Positions 1 to 6,586 of a DNA stretch of 7,763 bases are shown one piece after another. The first letter of the stretch is position 1. Each line of letters opens with the position of its first letter. Both the position numbers and the translations under genes were made by a program. The DNA lies in contig CAZSBE010000121.1 of assembly GCA_964604955.1 (NCBI GenBank), forward strand, positions 1 to 7,763, given 5' to 3'. This DNA is from JALGWA01 sp964604955 (lineage in GTDB: Bacteria > Arandabacterota > Arandabacteria > Arandabacterales > JALGWA01). The notes under the pieces were generated by a model. The model was not told the origin of the DNA. It searched no databases and saw nothing but the letters and a program-made list of their open reading frames with translations.

Positions 1-393
1 GTGGAGGCCCGGGGGTGGCAGATAATAAGGCAGGACGTGGTGGCCGATGAAGAGCACCGCATCAGCGAGTACCTCCGGTACATGTCGGACACCGGCGTGC
101 CGGACCTGGTCCTTACCACCGGAGGGACGGGCCTGTCACCCACCGACAGGACCCCGGAGGCGACCCGGGCTGTAATCGAGCGCGAGGCGCCGGGAATATG
201 CGAAGCGATGCGGATGCGGACTTCCGAGGACGTGCCCACCGCCATTCTATCGCGGCAGGTCGCCGGGATCAGGGGCAGCACTTTAATCCTCAACCTTCCC
301 GGCAGCCCGGCAGCCGTCCGGGAGTGTCTCGATGTCGTAGGCGGCGTGCTGGAGCATGCCTGCGAGGTTGTGCGGGGGAGGGCACGCGATTGT
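1..393 (+). CDS. mogA: MogA/MoaB-family molybdopterin adenylyltransferase, partial at both ends
   Basis: Cytoplasmic enzyme of molybdenum cofactor synthesis; MogA-type proteins bind molybdopterin and activate it by adenylylation before molybdate insertion. The frame is open from base 1 to the N run, 131 codons. Counting from base 1, it shows the family's TTGGTG loop (residues 39-44), then LSPTDRTPEAT (45-55) with the conserved Asp at 49, the PTAILSRQV segment (about 80-88) shared with E. coli MogA, and LNLPGSP (97-103). The family is usually about 160 residues or more, so roughly the first 30 residues lie left of the window. The codons before the gap (HACEVVRGRARDC) resemble the usual C-terminus, so the stop is probably inside or just beyond the gap. 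The GTG at base 1 is not a credible start because it sits inside the fold. MogA and MoaB cannot be separated reliably from this fragment. Confidence 0.87.
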
Positions 394-403
394 NNNNNNN
401 NNN
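394..403. other. Assembly gap (ten N)
   Basis: Ten consecutive N. A round-number run of this kind is normally a scaffold join of unknown true size. It falls between the end of a MogA-like sequence and the start of a RecD2-like sequence. Because both happen to lie in the same frame, translation runs through it and gives a false fusion. The mogA stop and possibly the recD2 start and ribosome binding site are hidden here. Confidence 0.98.
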
Positions 404-450
404 TCCAGGAAGTGCCGGTTTTCCGCCAGGGATGGCTCGCGCACGCGCAC

Positions 451-2607
451 GTGGGCGCGGATGAGCGCAGATACACCGAGAAGATAGAAGGCGTCGAAGG
501 GGAAGTAAGCAATGTTACATTCCACTCCGAGGACGGATACACGGTTTTCCGTTTCCGGACCGAGTCCGACGAGTTCACCTGCACGGGCCATTTCGCCAGA
601 ATAGGTCCCGGTGACCGGCTGCGCATAAGCGGCAGATGGGTGGTGCACCCACGCTACGGGACCCAGCTCGGGATCGAGTCCTACGAGATCGTCCCCCCTC
701 ATACAACCGGGGGCATAGCGCGCTACCTGGGTTCGGGCCTCATCAAGGGCATAGGCAAGGAAATGGCCCAGCGCATAGTGGAGCGGTTCGGGGATAAGAC
801 TCTCGAGATTATCGAGAAGCGGCCCCGGCGTCTCCTCGAGGTGGACGGCATCGGCGAGGTGCGGCTCAAGGCCATCAAGGCGGCGTGGCGGGACGAGCGT
901 GCCGTGAGCGAGCTGGTCATGTTCCTCGAGTCCCACGGCATCAGGGCCACGAGCGCCCTCAAGATATACAAGCGTTACGGCAGCAAGGCCATCGAGGTCG
1001 TGCGCGACAATCCCTATAGGCTCGCCTCCGAGATCTGGGGCATCGGATTCGTAACCGCCGACGAGATCGCCTACAAGCTCGGCATAGACCCCGAGTCCTC
1101 GATGCGCATCAAGGCGGGTATCACCTACGTTCTCGGGCAGGGCACCGATGAAGGCCACGTCTTCCTGCCGCTCGAGTTCCTGGGGGCGCGATGTGTCTCG
1201 CTTCTTGGAGTGGGCGAGCCGTCCTTCGAAGAAGCGCTATATGAGCTCCGCCGGGACGGCGAGGTCACAGTAGAAGATGAGAAAGTCTACCTTCCCTCTC
1301 TCTACGAGGCTGAGACATCCGTGGTGATGGACCTCAAGGCGCGTTGCGACGTAGAGCACAACCCCAACCTGGATGACATCGATTCAACGCTGCTGGCCAT
1401 CGAGAAGACCCAGGGCGTGACCTACGACGGGAGCCAGCTCAACGCCATAACCCACGGTCTCAAGTCGGGGTTCACTGTCATCACCGGCGGGCCGGGCACC
1501 GGCAAGACCACGATCGTCCAGGCCTTCGTGAAGGTCTATGAGTCCAATAACCTCGCCATCAACCTGGCGGCCCCGACGGGCCGTGCGGCCAAGCGCATGA
1601 GCGAGGTCACAGGCATGGAGGCAAAAACCATACACAGGCTTCTCGAGTTCAATCCCAAGGACGGGTTTTTCAGGCGGAACGAGGAGAACCCGATCGACGC
1701 GGACCTCATCGTCGTCGATGAGGCGTCGATGCTTGACATATCGCTCGCTTCGGCCCTGCTCAAGGCCATCAGGCCCACGACTTCGGTTGTGTTCGTCGGG
1801 GACGTGGACCAGCTGCCGCCCGTGGGGCCCGGGAACTTCCTCAAGGACCTGATTCAGGCCGACTGCTTTCCGGTTCACAGGCTGACGCGCATATTCCGGC
1901 AGGACGAGACCGGCACAATCGTGGAGAACGCCCACAGCATAAACAGGGGGGAGTTCCCGGAGTTCAGCCGCTCCGAGGGCGACTTCTTCCTCTTCGACCA
2001 GGAGAACCCGGCCGCCGTCGCCAATACTATCGTGGATCTGGTGAGCAGGCGCCTCCCGGCGAGGTTCGGTTTCGACAGTTTCACCGACATCCAGGTGCTT
2101 TCGCCCATGTACAAGGGCGACGCCGGGGCCACCAACCTGAATGCCATGCTCCAGGAGGCCCTCAACTCCGGCGGGAAGCGCATGGGGGAGCTTAGGTTCA
2201 GGGAGGGAGACAAGGTCATGCAGCTCCGGAACAACTACGAGAAGGCGGTCTTCAACGGCGACATAGGCCGGGTGCTCGAGTGCGACGCGGAAGAAGGCAA
2301 ACTGACCGTCGACTTCGATTCCAGGGTAGAGTACGACCGTTCCGAGCTCGATGAGCTGACGCTGGCGTATGCCGTCACTGTGCACAAGAGCCAGGGTAGC
2401 GAGTTCCCCTGCATCGTCATGCCTGTACTCACCCAGCATTACATCATGCTCTTCAGGAAGCTCCTCTACACGGCCGTAACGAGGGCGAGGAGCCTTGTTG
2501 TCCTGGTGGGCAGTCGGCGGGCCGTCGGCATCGCCGTCAAGAACGTGAGAACGGACCGGCGGTACTCCGCACTTAGCTCGCGCCTCAAGGATGCCGTGTC
2601 GGCCTGA
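451..2607 (+). CDS. recD2: RecD2-type ATP-dependent 5'-3' DNA helicase (SF1B)
   Basis: RecD2 enzymes unwind DNA 5' to 3' using ATP and act in repair and replication-stress tolerance without RecB/RecC partners. Numbered from the GTG at 451 (718 residues; Deinococcus RecD2 is about 715): an N-terminal OB-like segment (about 9-75), helix-hairpin-helix elements (LIKGIGKEMAQRIVERFG near 97-114, LLEVDGIGEVRLKAI near 128-142, and a third near 190-213), Walker A GGPGTGKTT (346-354), Walker B VVDEAS (421-426), motif III GDVDQLPPVGPG (450-461), LTRIFRQ after it, then YAVTVHKSQGSEFP (640-653) and LLYTAVTRAR (671-680). The start is uncertain: there is no good Shine-Dalgarno before GTG 451, GTG 412 is only 9 bases from the gap, and the true start may be in the gap. 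An ATG at 458 is in another frame and would need an indel near 475. The stop TGA (2605-2607) lies within the first copy of a tandem repeat. Confidence 0.94.
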   Translation: MGADERRYTEKIEGVEGEVSNVTFHSEDGYTVFRFRTESDEFTCTGHFARIGPGDRLRISGRWVVHPRYGTQLGIESYEIVPPHTTGGIARYLGSGLIKGIGKEMAQRIVERFGDKTLEIIEKRPRRLLEVDGIGEVRLKAIKAAWRDERAVSELVMFLESHGIRATSALKIYKRYGSKAIEVVRDNPYRLASEIWGIGFVTADEIAYKLGIDPESSMRIKAGITYVLGQGTDEGHVFLPLEFLGARCVSLLGVGEPSFEEALYELRRDGEVTVEDEKVYLPSLYEAETSVVMDLKARCDVEHNPNLDDIDSTLLAIEKTQGVTYDGSQLNAITHGLKSGFTVITGGPGTGKTTIVQAFVKVYESNNLAINLAAPTGRAAKRMSEVTGMEAKTIHRLLEFNPKDGFFRRNEENPIDADLIVVDEASMLDISLASALLKAIRPTTSVVFVGDVDQLPPVGPGNFLKDLIQADCFPVHRLTRIFRQDETGTIVENAHSINRGEFPEFSRSEGDFFLFDQENPAAVANTIVDLVSRRLPARFGFDSFTDIQVLSPMYKGDAGATNLNAMLQEALNSGGKRMGELRFREGDKVMQLRNNYEKAVFNGDIGRVLECDAEEGKLTVDFDSRVEYDRSELDELTLAYAVTVHKSQGSEFPCIVMPVLTQHYIMLFRKLLYTAVTRARSLVVLVGSRRAVGIAVKNVRTDRRYSALSSRLKDAVSA

Positions 2608-2710
2608 GTTCCCCCCTCAAGAGCACCGTGTCGGCCTGAGTTCCCCCCTCAAGCACTCGATCTCGGCCCGAGCTCCCGCTCAAGCTCACCGCCTCAGCCT
2701 GCGTCGCCCC
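2584..2710. repeat. 32-base tandem repeat, about four copies, starting in the recD2 3' end
   Basis: Each copy begins with CTCAAG and contains a version of TCGGCCTGAG followed by a C run. Copies start at 2584, 2616, 2648 and 2679, so the period is 32, 32 and 31. Copies 1 and 2 differ only at the four bases after CTCAAG (28 of 32 match); copy 4 matches copy 2 at 24 of 32; copy 3 is similarly diverged and one base shorter. Copy 1 includes the last codons and stop of recD2, so the array appears to have grown from the gene's end by slippage or duplication. The TGAG and CTCA words in each copy could form only a weak hairpin, so I do not call it a terminator. Confidence 0.88.
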
Positions 2711-2845
2711 GGGGGAGAGAGCGCAAGAACTTGTACTCCGCCTGCGCGTGTGCTAATCTCTGAGGACACATCCGATGGGGGTGCGAGCATTTTAATGGAA
2801 GCCGAACTCAGGAGAAGCCTGGTGAGCGTTGGGGAAGACGAGGAC

Positions 2846-2866
2846 AAAAAAAGGAGTCAGGACTCC
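2846..2866 (-). terminator. Palindrome with A/T run; terminator-like on the minus strand
   Basis: AAAAAAA (2846-2852) is followed by GGAGTC, AG, GACTCC (2853-2866), a perfect 6-base inverted repeat. Read on the minus strand this is a short GC-containing hairpin followed by seven T, the layout of an intrinsic terminator. The two-base loop would force at least one pair to open, leaving about five pairs, so it would be weak. No minus-strand gene lies upstream to need it, so it may instead be one end of a repeat element. Confidence 0.4.
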
Positions 2867-3000
2867 GACCCGGGGGTGTCTCCTACACTCTAGTGAACCC
2901 AGGGGCGAGCTCTTTCGTGCTCTCGAGTGCGATCGGTTCAGGGCGTCAGGAGCGCACCGCAGGGGCAGGGTACCTGACCCACTGAAATTCTAACCCAGTG
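2846..3000. repeat. Possible REP/REPIN-like palindromic element
   Basis: The plus strand has GGAGTCAGGACTCCGACC at 2853-2870, and the minus strand has GTGGGTCAGGTACCC reading from about 2981 down to 2967. These place a GTCAGG core in opposite orientations about 110 bases apart. The interior has further inverted words, TGAACC (2893-2898) against GGTTCA, and CACTG (2980-2984) against CAGTG (2996-3000). The layout resembles paired inverted REP sequences, and GGGTCAGGT also recurs at the uvrA 3' end. Boundaries are guesses and the similarity is short, so this is inference rather than an identified family. Confidence 0.3.
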
Positions 3001-3043
3001 CGGCCGGGCTAGTCAAGGATTGAAGAGATTTTTTTGCCGGATA

Positions 3044-3072
3044 TTTTTGTGTTTCCTTAATTGCAGTAAAAT
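3044..3072 (+). promoter_or_regulatory. Candidate uvrA promoter
   Basis: A TAAAAT -10-like hexamer (3067-3072, five of six matches to TATAAT) lies 17 bases after TTTTTG (3044-3049), a poor -35. It sits in the only AT-rich part of the intergenic region and would give a leader of about 120 bases before uvrA. The weak -35 makes the exact choice doubtful. Confidence 0.33.
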
Positions 3073-3117
3073 TAATGACTTATGCCGACGGCAGTAGGAA
3101 TTACTCTAAGTAGCCTG

Positions 3118-3183
3118 GGGGCCTCCGGCCCCGGTTGCGTTCGGGTCGCCGCCCTATTATGTTAGTCCGGTGGGGAGCCGGAC
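3118..3183 (+). promoter_or_regulatory. Structured uvrA 5' leader with two hairpins
   Basis: GGGGCC (3118-3123) and GGCCCC (3127-3132) form a 6-pair hairpin with a TCC loop. GTCCGG (3165-3170) and CCGGAC (3178-3183) form a second 6-pair hairpin whose 7-base loop, TGGGGAG, contains the same GGGGAG word as the real uvrA ribosome binding site at 3190-3195. Neither is followed by a T run, so they are not terminators. A role in translation or mRNA stability is possible but unproven. Confidence 0.4.
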
Positions 3184-3200
3184 CGCGGCGGGGAGCATAA

Positions 3201-5948
3201 ATGGAAACCGCAATCACAGTAAGGGGAGCGCGTCAGCACAATCTCAAGAATATAGACGTTGTTATCCCCCACAGGAGCCTCACCGTCGTCACCGGGGTCA
3301 GCGGTTCGGGCAAGTCAAGTCTGGCTTTTGATACCATATATGCCGAAGGGCAGCGCCGGTACGTGGAATCGCTTTCGACCTACGCCCGGCAATTCCTCGA
3401 GCGCGTTTCGCGGCCCGATATCGACGACATAAAGGGCATTCTCCCCGCGGTCGCCGTCGAACAGTCCAACCCGACAAAGACGTCGCGCTCCACCGTGGGG
3501 ACGGCCACCGAGATTTACGACCTGCTCCGCCTGCTCTACGCGCGCGTGGGCACCATATACTGCGACGACTGCGAAGTACCCGTCAAGCGAACCGGGACGC
3601 AGATGGGAACCGACCACATCTTCTCGCTCGGGGAGGGGAGCAGGGTGATGATCGGCTTCCCCCTCGCCGTCTCGCTTCCCGGCGAGATAAAGAAGCGCCT
3701 CATGTTCCAGGGCTTCGCCCGCGTTCTCCAGAGGGGCGACGTCAGGGAGGTGGCCGACCTCGAGCCCGGGGACATAGAGAAGGACGAGACCATCGACGTC
3801 ATCGTGGACCGCGTGAGCATAACCCCTAACAGCAGGGCCCGGGTGGCCGAGGCGCTGGACCTGTGCTTCTCCATGAGCACGAGCGACGAGGTCCACATCG
3901 TGAAAGAGAACGGCGCGATGTACAAGGTCTTCAGGGGCCTGCGCTGCCCGGATTGCGGCAAGCGCTATGAGAACCTTTCGCCCCTGCTTTTCTCTTTCAA
4001 CAGCCCTTACGGGGCGTGTCCCGAGTGCCGCGGCTTCGGAAACAAGCTGACGCTCGACCTCAATCTCATCATCCCCAACAGGGACCGGACGCTCGCGGGC
4101 GACGCCATCGAGCCCTGGTCGAAGCCCCAGTTCAATTACTGGAAGCGCTATATGCTGAGGGCCTGCGACAAGGAGGGCATCCCGTCAAATGTCGCCTACT
4201 CCCGGCTCACCGACGAGCAGAAGGAGTTCATCTTGAACGGCAAGGGCCGTTTCCCGGGCATATTGGGGTTCCTCGAGAGGCTCCGGAAAAAGGGCTACAG
4301 GGCCTATGCCAAGTTCTTCGTGCGCCGCTACCTGTCGCTCGAGAACTGTCCGGGCTGCCTGGGCACGCGCCTCAAGCCCGAAGCCCTCAACGTCAAACTC
4401 GGGGGCCTCAACATCGCCGAGCTCTCGGCGCTCGATATCGGCAAGGCCGGAGAGTTCTTCAAGAACCTCGAGCTCACCGAGAGCCAGAGAACGGTCGCGG
4501 CGGACATTCTCAAAGAACTCGATTCGAGGTTCTCATACCTCATGGACGTCGGGCTCGATTATCTGACGCTCGACCGGCAGTCCAAGACGCTGTCGGGGGG
4601 CGAGGCTCAGCGCATCAATCTCTCGACGGCCCTGGGCGCGGGGCTCACCGGCACCCTTTACGTTCTGGACGAGCCCACCATAGGCCTGCACGCCAGGGAT
4701 ACCGACAGGCTGCTCAAGGTGCTCAAGAAGCTCCGCTCGAGGGGCAACACGGTGCTCGTGGTCGAGCACGACCCCAGGGTGATTCTGGGGAGCGACCATG
4801 TCATCGACCTCGGTCCCGGCGCGGGCGCTCACGGCGGCGAGATCCTGTTTGACGGCAAGCCGGCGGCCCTGAAGCGCAATCAGAAATCGGTGACGGGCAT
4901 GTATCTCTCGGGCAAGGCCAAAATAGAGTGCGAGCCGATCGCTCTTCCCAACCTCAAGGACAACATCACCATAAAGGGAGCGGCGGAGCACAACCTCAAG
5001 AAGATCGACGTGCGCCTGCCCCTTTACAACTTCATCTGCGTCACGGGCGTGTCGGGCTCGGGCAAGAGCTCGCTGGTCGAGGACATCCTCTATAACGCTG
5101 TAAGGTCGAGGACCTCCGCCGTGGAGCACGTCGGCACGCATGATAAGATAGAGGGCATAGAGAAGATCCGGGACGTCGTGCTCGTCGACCAGTCGCCCAT
5201 CGGCAAGACTCCCCGTTCCAACCCTATCACCTATGTCAAGGGTTTCGACGCCGTGAGGTCGGCCTTCGCCCAGACGAAATCTGCGAAGCGGCGCGGCTAC
5301 ACCCGCTCGCACTTCTCCTTCAACGTGCCGGGCGGAAGATGCGAGACCTGCAAGGGCGAGGGGTCCAACAAGATAGAGATGCACTTCCTGGCCGACATCT
5401 ACGTGCCCTGCGAGGAGTGTTTCGGCAGGCGCTATAAGAAGGAGATTCTCGAGATCTACTATAACGGCAAGAACATAAGCGAAGTGCTCGAGATGACGGT
5501 GGACGAGGCCATACACTTCTTCCGGCACGAGTCCGCAGCGCTGCCGGCCCTGCATCTTCTGAAGGACGTGGGACTCGGTTACATAACGCTGGGCCAGCCC
5601 GCCAACACCTTATCGGGCGGCGAGTCCCAGCGGCTCAAGATCGCGCGCGAGATCGGGCGCGCGGACGGCAGCCGCGTCCTCTATCTCATGGACGAGCCCA
5701 CTACGGGGCTCCATCTCGACGACATCGCCAATCTGGTGAAGATTATCCGGAAGCTCGTGCGGAACGGGAACACGGTGGTGGTCATAGAGCATAATCTCGA
5801 AGTCATAAAGTGCGCCGACTACATCATCGACCTGGGGCCGGAGGGAGGAGACGGGGGAGGCGAAATCGTGGTCGAAGGCCCGCCCGACCGCGTCGCCCGC
5901 TCGAAGCGCTCCCACACCGGCCGCCTCTTACATGGGGTCAGGTCTTGA
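3201..5948 (+). CDS. uvrA: UvrA, excinuclease ABC subunit A
   Basis: UvrA is the dimeric DNA-damage sensor of nucleotide excision repair; it loads UvrB at lesions using two ABC-type ATPase modules. The 915-residue protein (E. coli UvrA has 940) is complete. It has Walker A GVSGSGKSS at 32-40 and 616-624, ABC signatures LSGGEAQR (464-471) and LSGGESQR (804-811), and Walker B VLDEP (488-492) and LMDEP (829-833). Zinc-binding cysteine pairs are at 249/252 with 273/276 and at 714/717 with 737/740, and a CPGC pair is at 383-386. The order NPTKTSRSTVGTATEIYD then QSPIGKTPRSNP matches the family. ATG 3201 is supported by GGGGAG at 3190-3195 and by the N-terminal VRGARQHNLKNI motif. After the usual SHTGRLL the protein ends HGVRS; the codons for GVRS and the stop are the repeat-like GGGGTCAGGTCTTGA. 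No uvrB or uvrC is adjacent. Probably monocistronic. Confidence 0.98.
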   Translation: METAITVRGARQHNLKNIDVVIPHRSLTVVTGVSGSGKSSLAFDTIYAEGQRRYVESLSTYARQFLERVSRPDIDDIKGILPAVAVEQSNPTKTSRSTVGTATEIYDLLRLLYARVGTIYCDDCEVPVKRTGTQMGTDHIFSLGEGSRVMIGFPLAVSLPGEIKKRLMFQGFARVLQRGDVREVADLEPGDIEKDETIDVIVDRVSITPNSRARVAEALDLCFSMSTSDEVHIVKENGAMYKVFRGLRCPDCGKRYENLSPLLFSFNSPYGACPECRGFGNKLTLDLNLIIPNRDRTLAGDAIEPWSKPQFNYWKRYMLRACDKEGIPSNVAYSRLTDEQKEFILNGKGRFPGILGFLERLRKKGYRAYAKFFVRRYLSLENCPGCLGTRLKPEALNVKLGGLNIAELSALDIGKAGEFFKNLELTESQRTVAADILKELDSRFSYLMDVGLDYLTLDRQSKTLSGGEAQRINLSTALGAGLTGTLYVLDEPTIGLHARDTDRLLKVLKKLRSRGNTVLVVEHDPRVILGSDHVIDLGPGAGAHGGEILFDGKPAALKRNQKSVTGMYLSGKAKIECEPIALPNLKDNITIKGAAEHNLKKIDVRLPLYNFICVTGVSGSGKSSLVEDILYNAVRSRTSAVEHVGTHDKIEGIEKIRDVVLVDQSPIGKTPRSNPITYVKGFDAVRSAFAQTKSAKRRGYTRSHFSFNVPGGRCETCKGEGSNKIEMHFLADIYVPCEECFGRRYKKEILEIYYNGKNISEVLEMTVDEAIHFFRHESAALPALHLLKDVGLGYITLGQPANTLSGGESQRLKIAREIGRADGSRVLYLMDEPTTGLHLDDIANLVKIIRKLVRNGNTVVVIEHNLEVIKCADYIIDLGPEGGDGGGEIVVEGPPDRVARSKRSHTGRLLHGVRS

Positions 5949-5962
5949 TTTGCACAATCCCC
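5934..5962. repeat. REP-like palindromic sequence overlapping the uvrA stop
   Basis: GGGGTCAGGTCTTGA (5934-5948) is followed by TTTGCAC-type spacer and AATCCCC, so the unit is bounded by GGGG (5934-5937) and CCCC (5959-5962), with an inner GATT/AATC pair around TGCAC. It resembles, from memory, short repeats linked to REP-associated tyrosine transposases, and it shares GGGTCAGGT with the minus strand near 2970-2980. It supplies the last four codons and stop of uvrA. No transposase gene is present in the window. Confidence 0.42.
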
Positions 5963-5971
5963 TTTAACCTT

Positions 5972-5993
5972 GACGGGGCCGGCCCTGTTTGTT
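5972..5993 (+). terminator. Probable uvrA terminator
   Basis: GACGGGG (5972-5978), CCGG loop and CCCTGTT (5983-5989) can form seven pairs, two of them G-T, followed by TGTTAATG. It starts 23 bases after the uvrA stop, a usual place for an intrinsic terminator. The T run is short and interrupted, so strength is uncertain. Confidence 0.45.
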
Positions 5994-6040
5994 AATGTCC
6001 CTAAGCAATAAGCCGAAAACCACGGTATTGATACATAGGT

Positions 6041-6117
6041 AGGCGTGTAGCTCAACTGGCTAGAGCACCGGTCTCCAAAACCGGGGGTTGCGGGTTCAAG
6101 TCCTGCCACGCCTGCCA
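6041..6117 (+). tRNA. trnW: tRNA-Trp (anticodon CCA)
   Basis: A full cloverleaf folds. The acceptor stem AGGCGTG (6041-6047) pairs with CACGCCT (6107-6113). The D stem is GCTC (6050-6053) with GAGC (6063-6066). The anticodon stem CCGGT (6068-6072) pairs with ACCGG (6080-6084) around loop CTCCAAA, giving anticodon CCA at 6075-6077. The T stem GCGGG pairs with CCTGC with one G-T, around TTCAAGT. The discriminator is G6114 and the 3' CCA (6115-6117) is encoded. It decodes UGG as tryptophan. It sits alone between uvrA and a gene-poor stretch; the secE-nusG genes that often follow tRNA-Trp in bacteria are absent. Confidence 0.97.
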
Positions 6118-6128
6118 GTTAGTACGAG

Positions 6129-6160
6129 AAGGCCCTTTTGCCAGCCAGCAGAAGGGCTTT
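6129..6160 (+). terminator. Hairpin terminator after tRNA-Trp
   Basis: AAGGCCCTT (6129-6137) pairs with AAGGGCTTT (6152-6160) over nine positions, and the stem continues inward with TTGC (6138-6141) against GCAG (6148-6151), giving 13 pairs with two G-T and a six-base loop. The only T run is the TTT that closes the stem base, followed by CTGTATG, so the hairpin is strong but the U tract is weak. Its position 11 bases after the tRNA fits termination of that transcript. Confidence 0.75.
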
Positions 6161-6586
6161 CTGTATGTGGGGTATAGGCTTACGCCTGGACTTGCCCCCA
6201 TTCTTTGGACGACCGGCACTCACGCGAAGGTCAGAACGAGGTTCATCGAGAGTGACCGGATCAAGAAGAAGAGATACCGTACTTCAACGCCCCCTGACCG
6301 AGTCACGTACGATAGTGAGACGCTCCTCAAGCGTCCTACGTCAGGATTGATCAGGGAGATTGCCCGAAGACTGCCCCGCGGCAGAATCCCCCTTTAATAC
6401 AACTTCCGTGTACTCACCCGCTGCCCAGGGTACCGTCCTGCCAGTTGGAAGGCGAAGTGCAACAAAGCCTTTATCTAACCATGAGATTCGCCACCAGAGG
6501 CAGGACGCTCCATTCATGGTGGCGGGAGTCACATAACGGAGACTCCGACAAGACCGGGGCGGTTCACTTCGCCAGCCACAATTCGC
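6161..6586. other. Gene-poor stretch between tRNA-Trp and the envelope genes
   Basis: No gene I can support. Open frames exist (for example GTG 6167 to TAA 6397, 76 codons, and a 63-codon minus-strand frame 6532-6341), but none has a ribosome binding site or recognisable motif, and the plus-strand one starts directly at the foot of the terminator hairpin. It includes a hairpin GACGCT/AGCGTC (6319-6335, loop CCTCA) and the paired hairpins at 6489-6546. Composition is less GC-rich than in uvrA. CCTGCCAGTT at 6437-6446 repeats the sequence at the tRNA 3' end (6111-6120). It may be decayed mobile or coding DNA, but nothing identifies its source. Confidence 0.6.
6489..6546. repeat. Two back-to-back hairpins
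   Basis: CGCCACCA (6489-6496) pairs with TGGTGGCG (6517-6524), eight pairs with a 20-base loop. Immediately after it, GGAGTC (6525-6530) pairs with GACTCC (6541-6546), six pairs with a 10-base loop. The second shares GGAGTC and GACTCCGAC with the palindrome at 2853-2869. No T run follows, so neither looks like a terminator. They lie about 40 bases upstream of the promoter at 6587. Confidence 0.5.

Larger units (their letters stand above)
2608..3200. other. Intergenic region between recD2 and uvrA
   Basis: No convincing gene. The left end holds most of the tandem repeat copies. About 2711-2845 shows nothing I recognise; a 32-codon frame from ATG 2795 to TAG 2893 has no good ribosome binding site and runs through the palindrome at 2853, so I do not annotate it. 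The stretch 2846-3000 carries palindromic, GTCAGG-bearing motifs in opposite orientations. About 3025-3080 is markedly AT-rich compared with the rest and is where a uvrA promoter would be expected. About 3110-3185 is very GC-rich and forms hairpins in the probable uvrA leader. I saw no clear intrinsic terminator for recD2 and no recognisable LexA operator before uvrA. Confidence 0.7.

Noticed and set aside
283..1158. Long minus-strand open frame (291 codons) opposite mogA and recD2
   Set aside because: It runs through the assembly gap and is a GC-rich shadow of two genes with clear family motifs on the plus strand.
1384..2439. Long minus-strand open frame (351 codons)
   Set aside because: Lies fully opposite the helicase motifs of recD2 and has no recognisable domain.
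2584..2710. CRISPR-like array
   Set aside because: Copies are directly adjacent without unique spacers, so it is a plain tandem repeat.
2591..2893. 100-codon plus-strand frame overlapping the recD2 end
   Set aside because: It translates the tandem repeat and palindrome, has no ribosome binding site, and overlaps recD2 out of frame.
3001..3200. LexA (SOS) operator in front of uvrA
   Set aside because: I found neither a CTGT-N8-ACAG nor a GAAC-N4-GTTC type site; only an isolated repeated GCAGTA word.
4016..4852. 278-codon plus-strand frame inside uvrA
   Set aside because: Arg/Gly/Pro-rich out-of-frame shadow of uvrA.
4533..5555. 340-codon minus-strand frame opposite uvrA
   Set aside because: Shadow of uvrA, including its second ATPase and zinc motifs.
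6167..6397. 76-codon frame after the tRNA terminator
   Set aside because: GTG start at the foot of the terminator hairpin, no ribosome binding site, no recognisable family; kept only as unexplained sequence.
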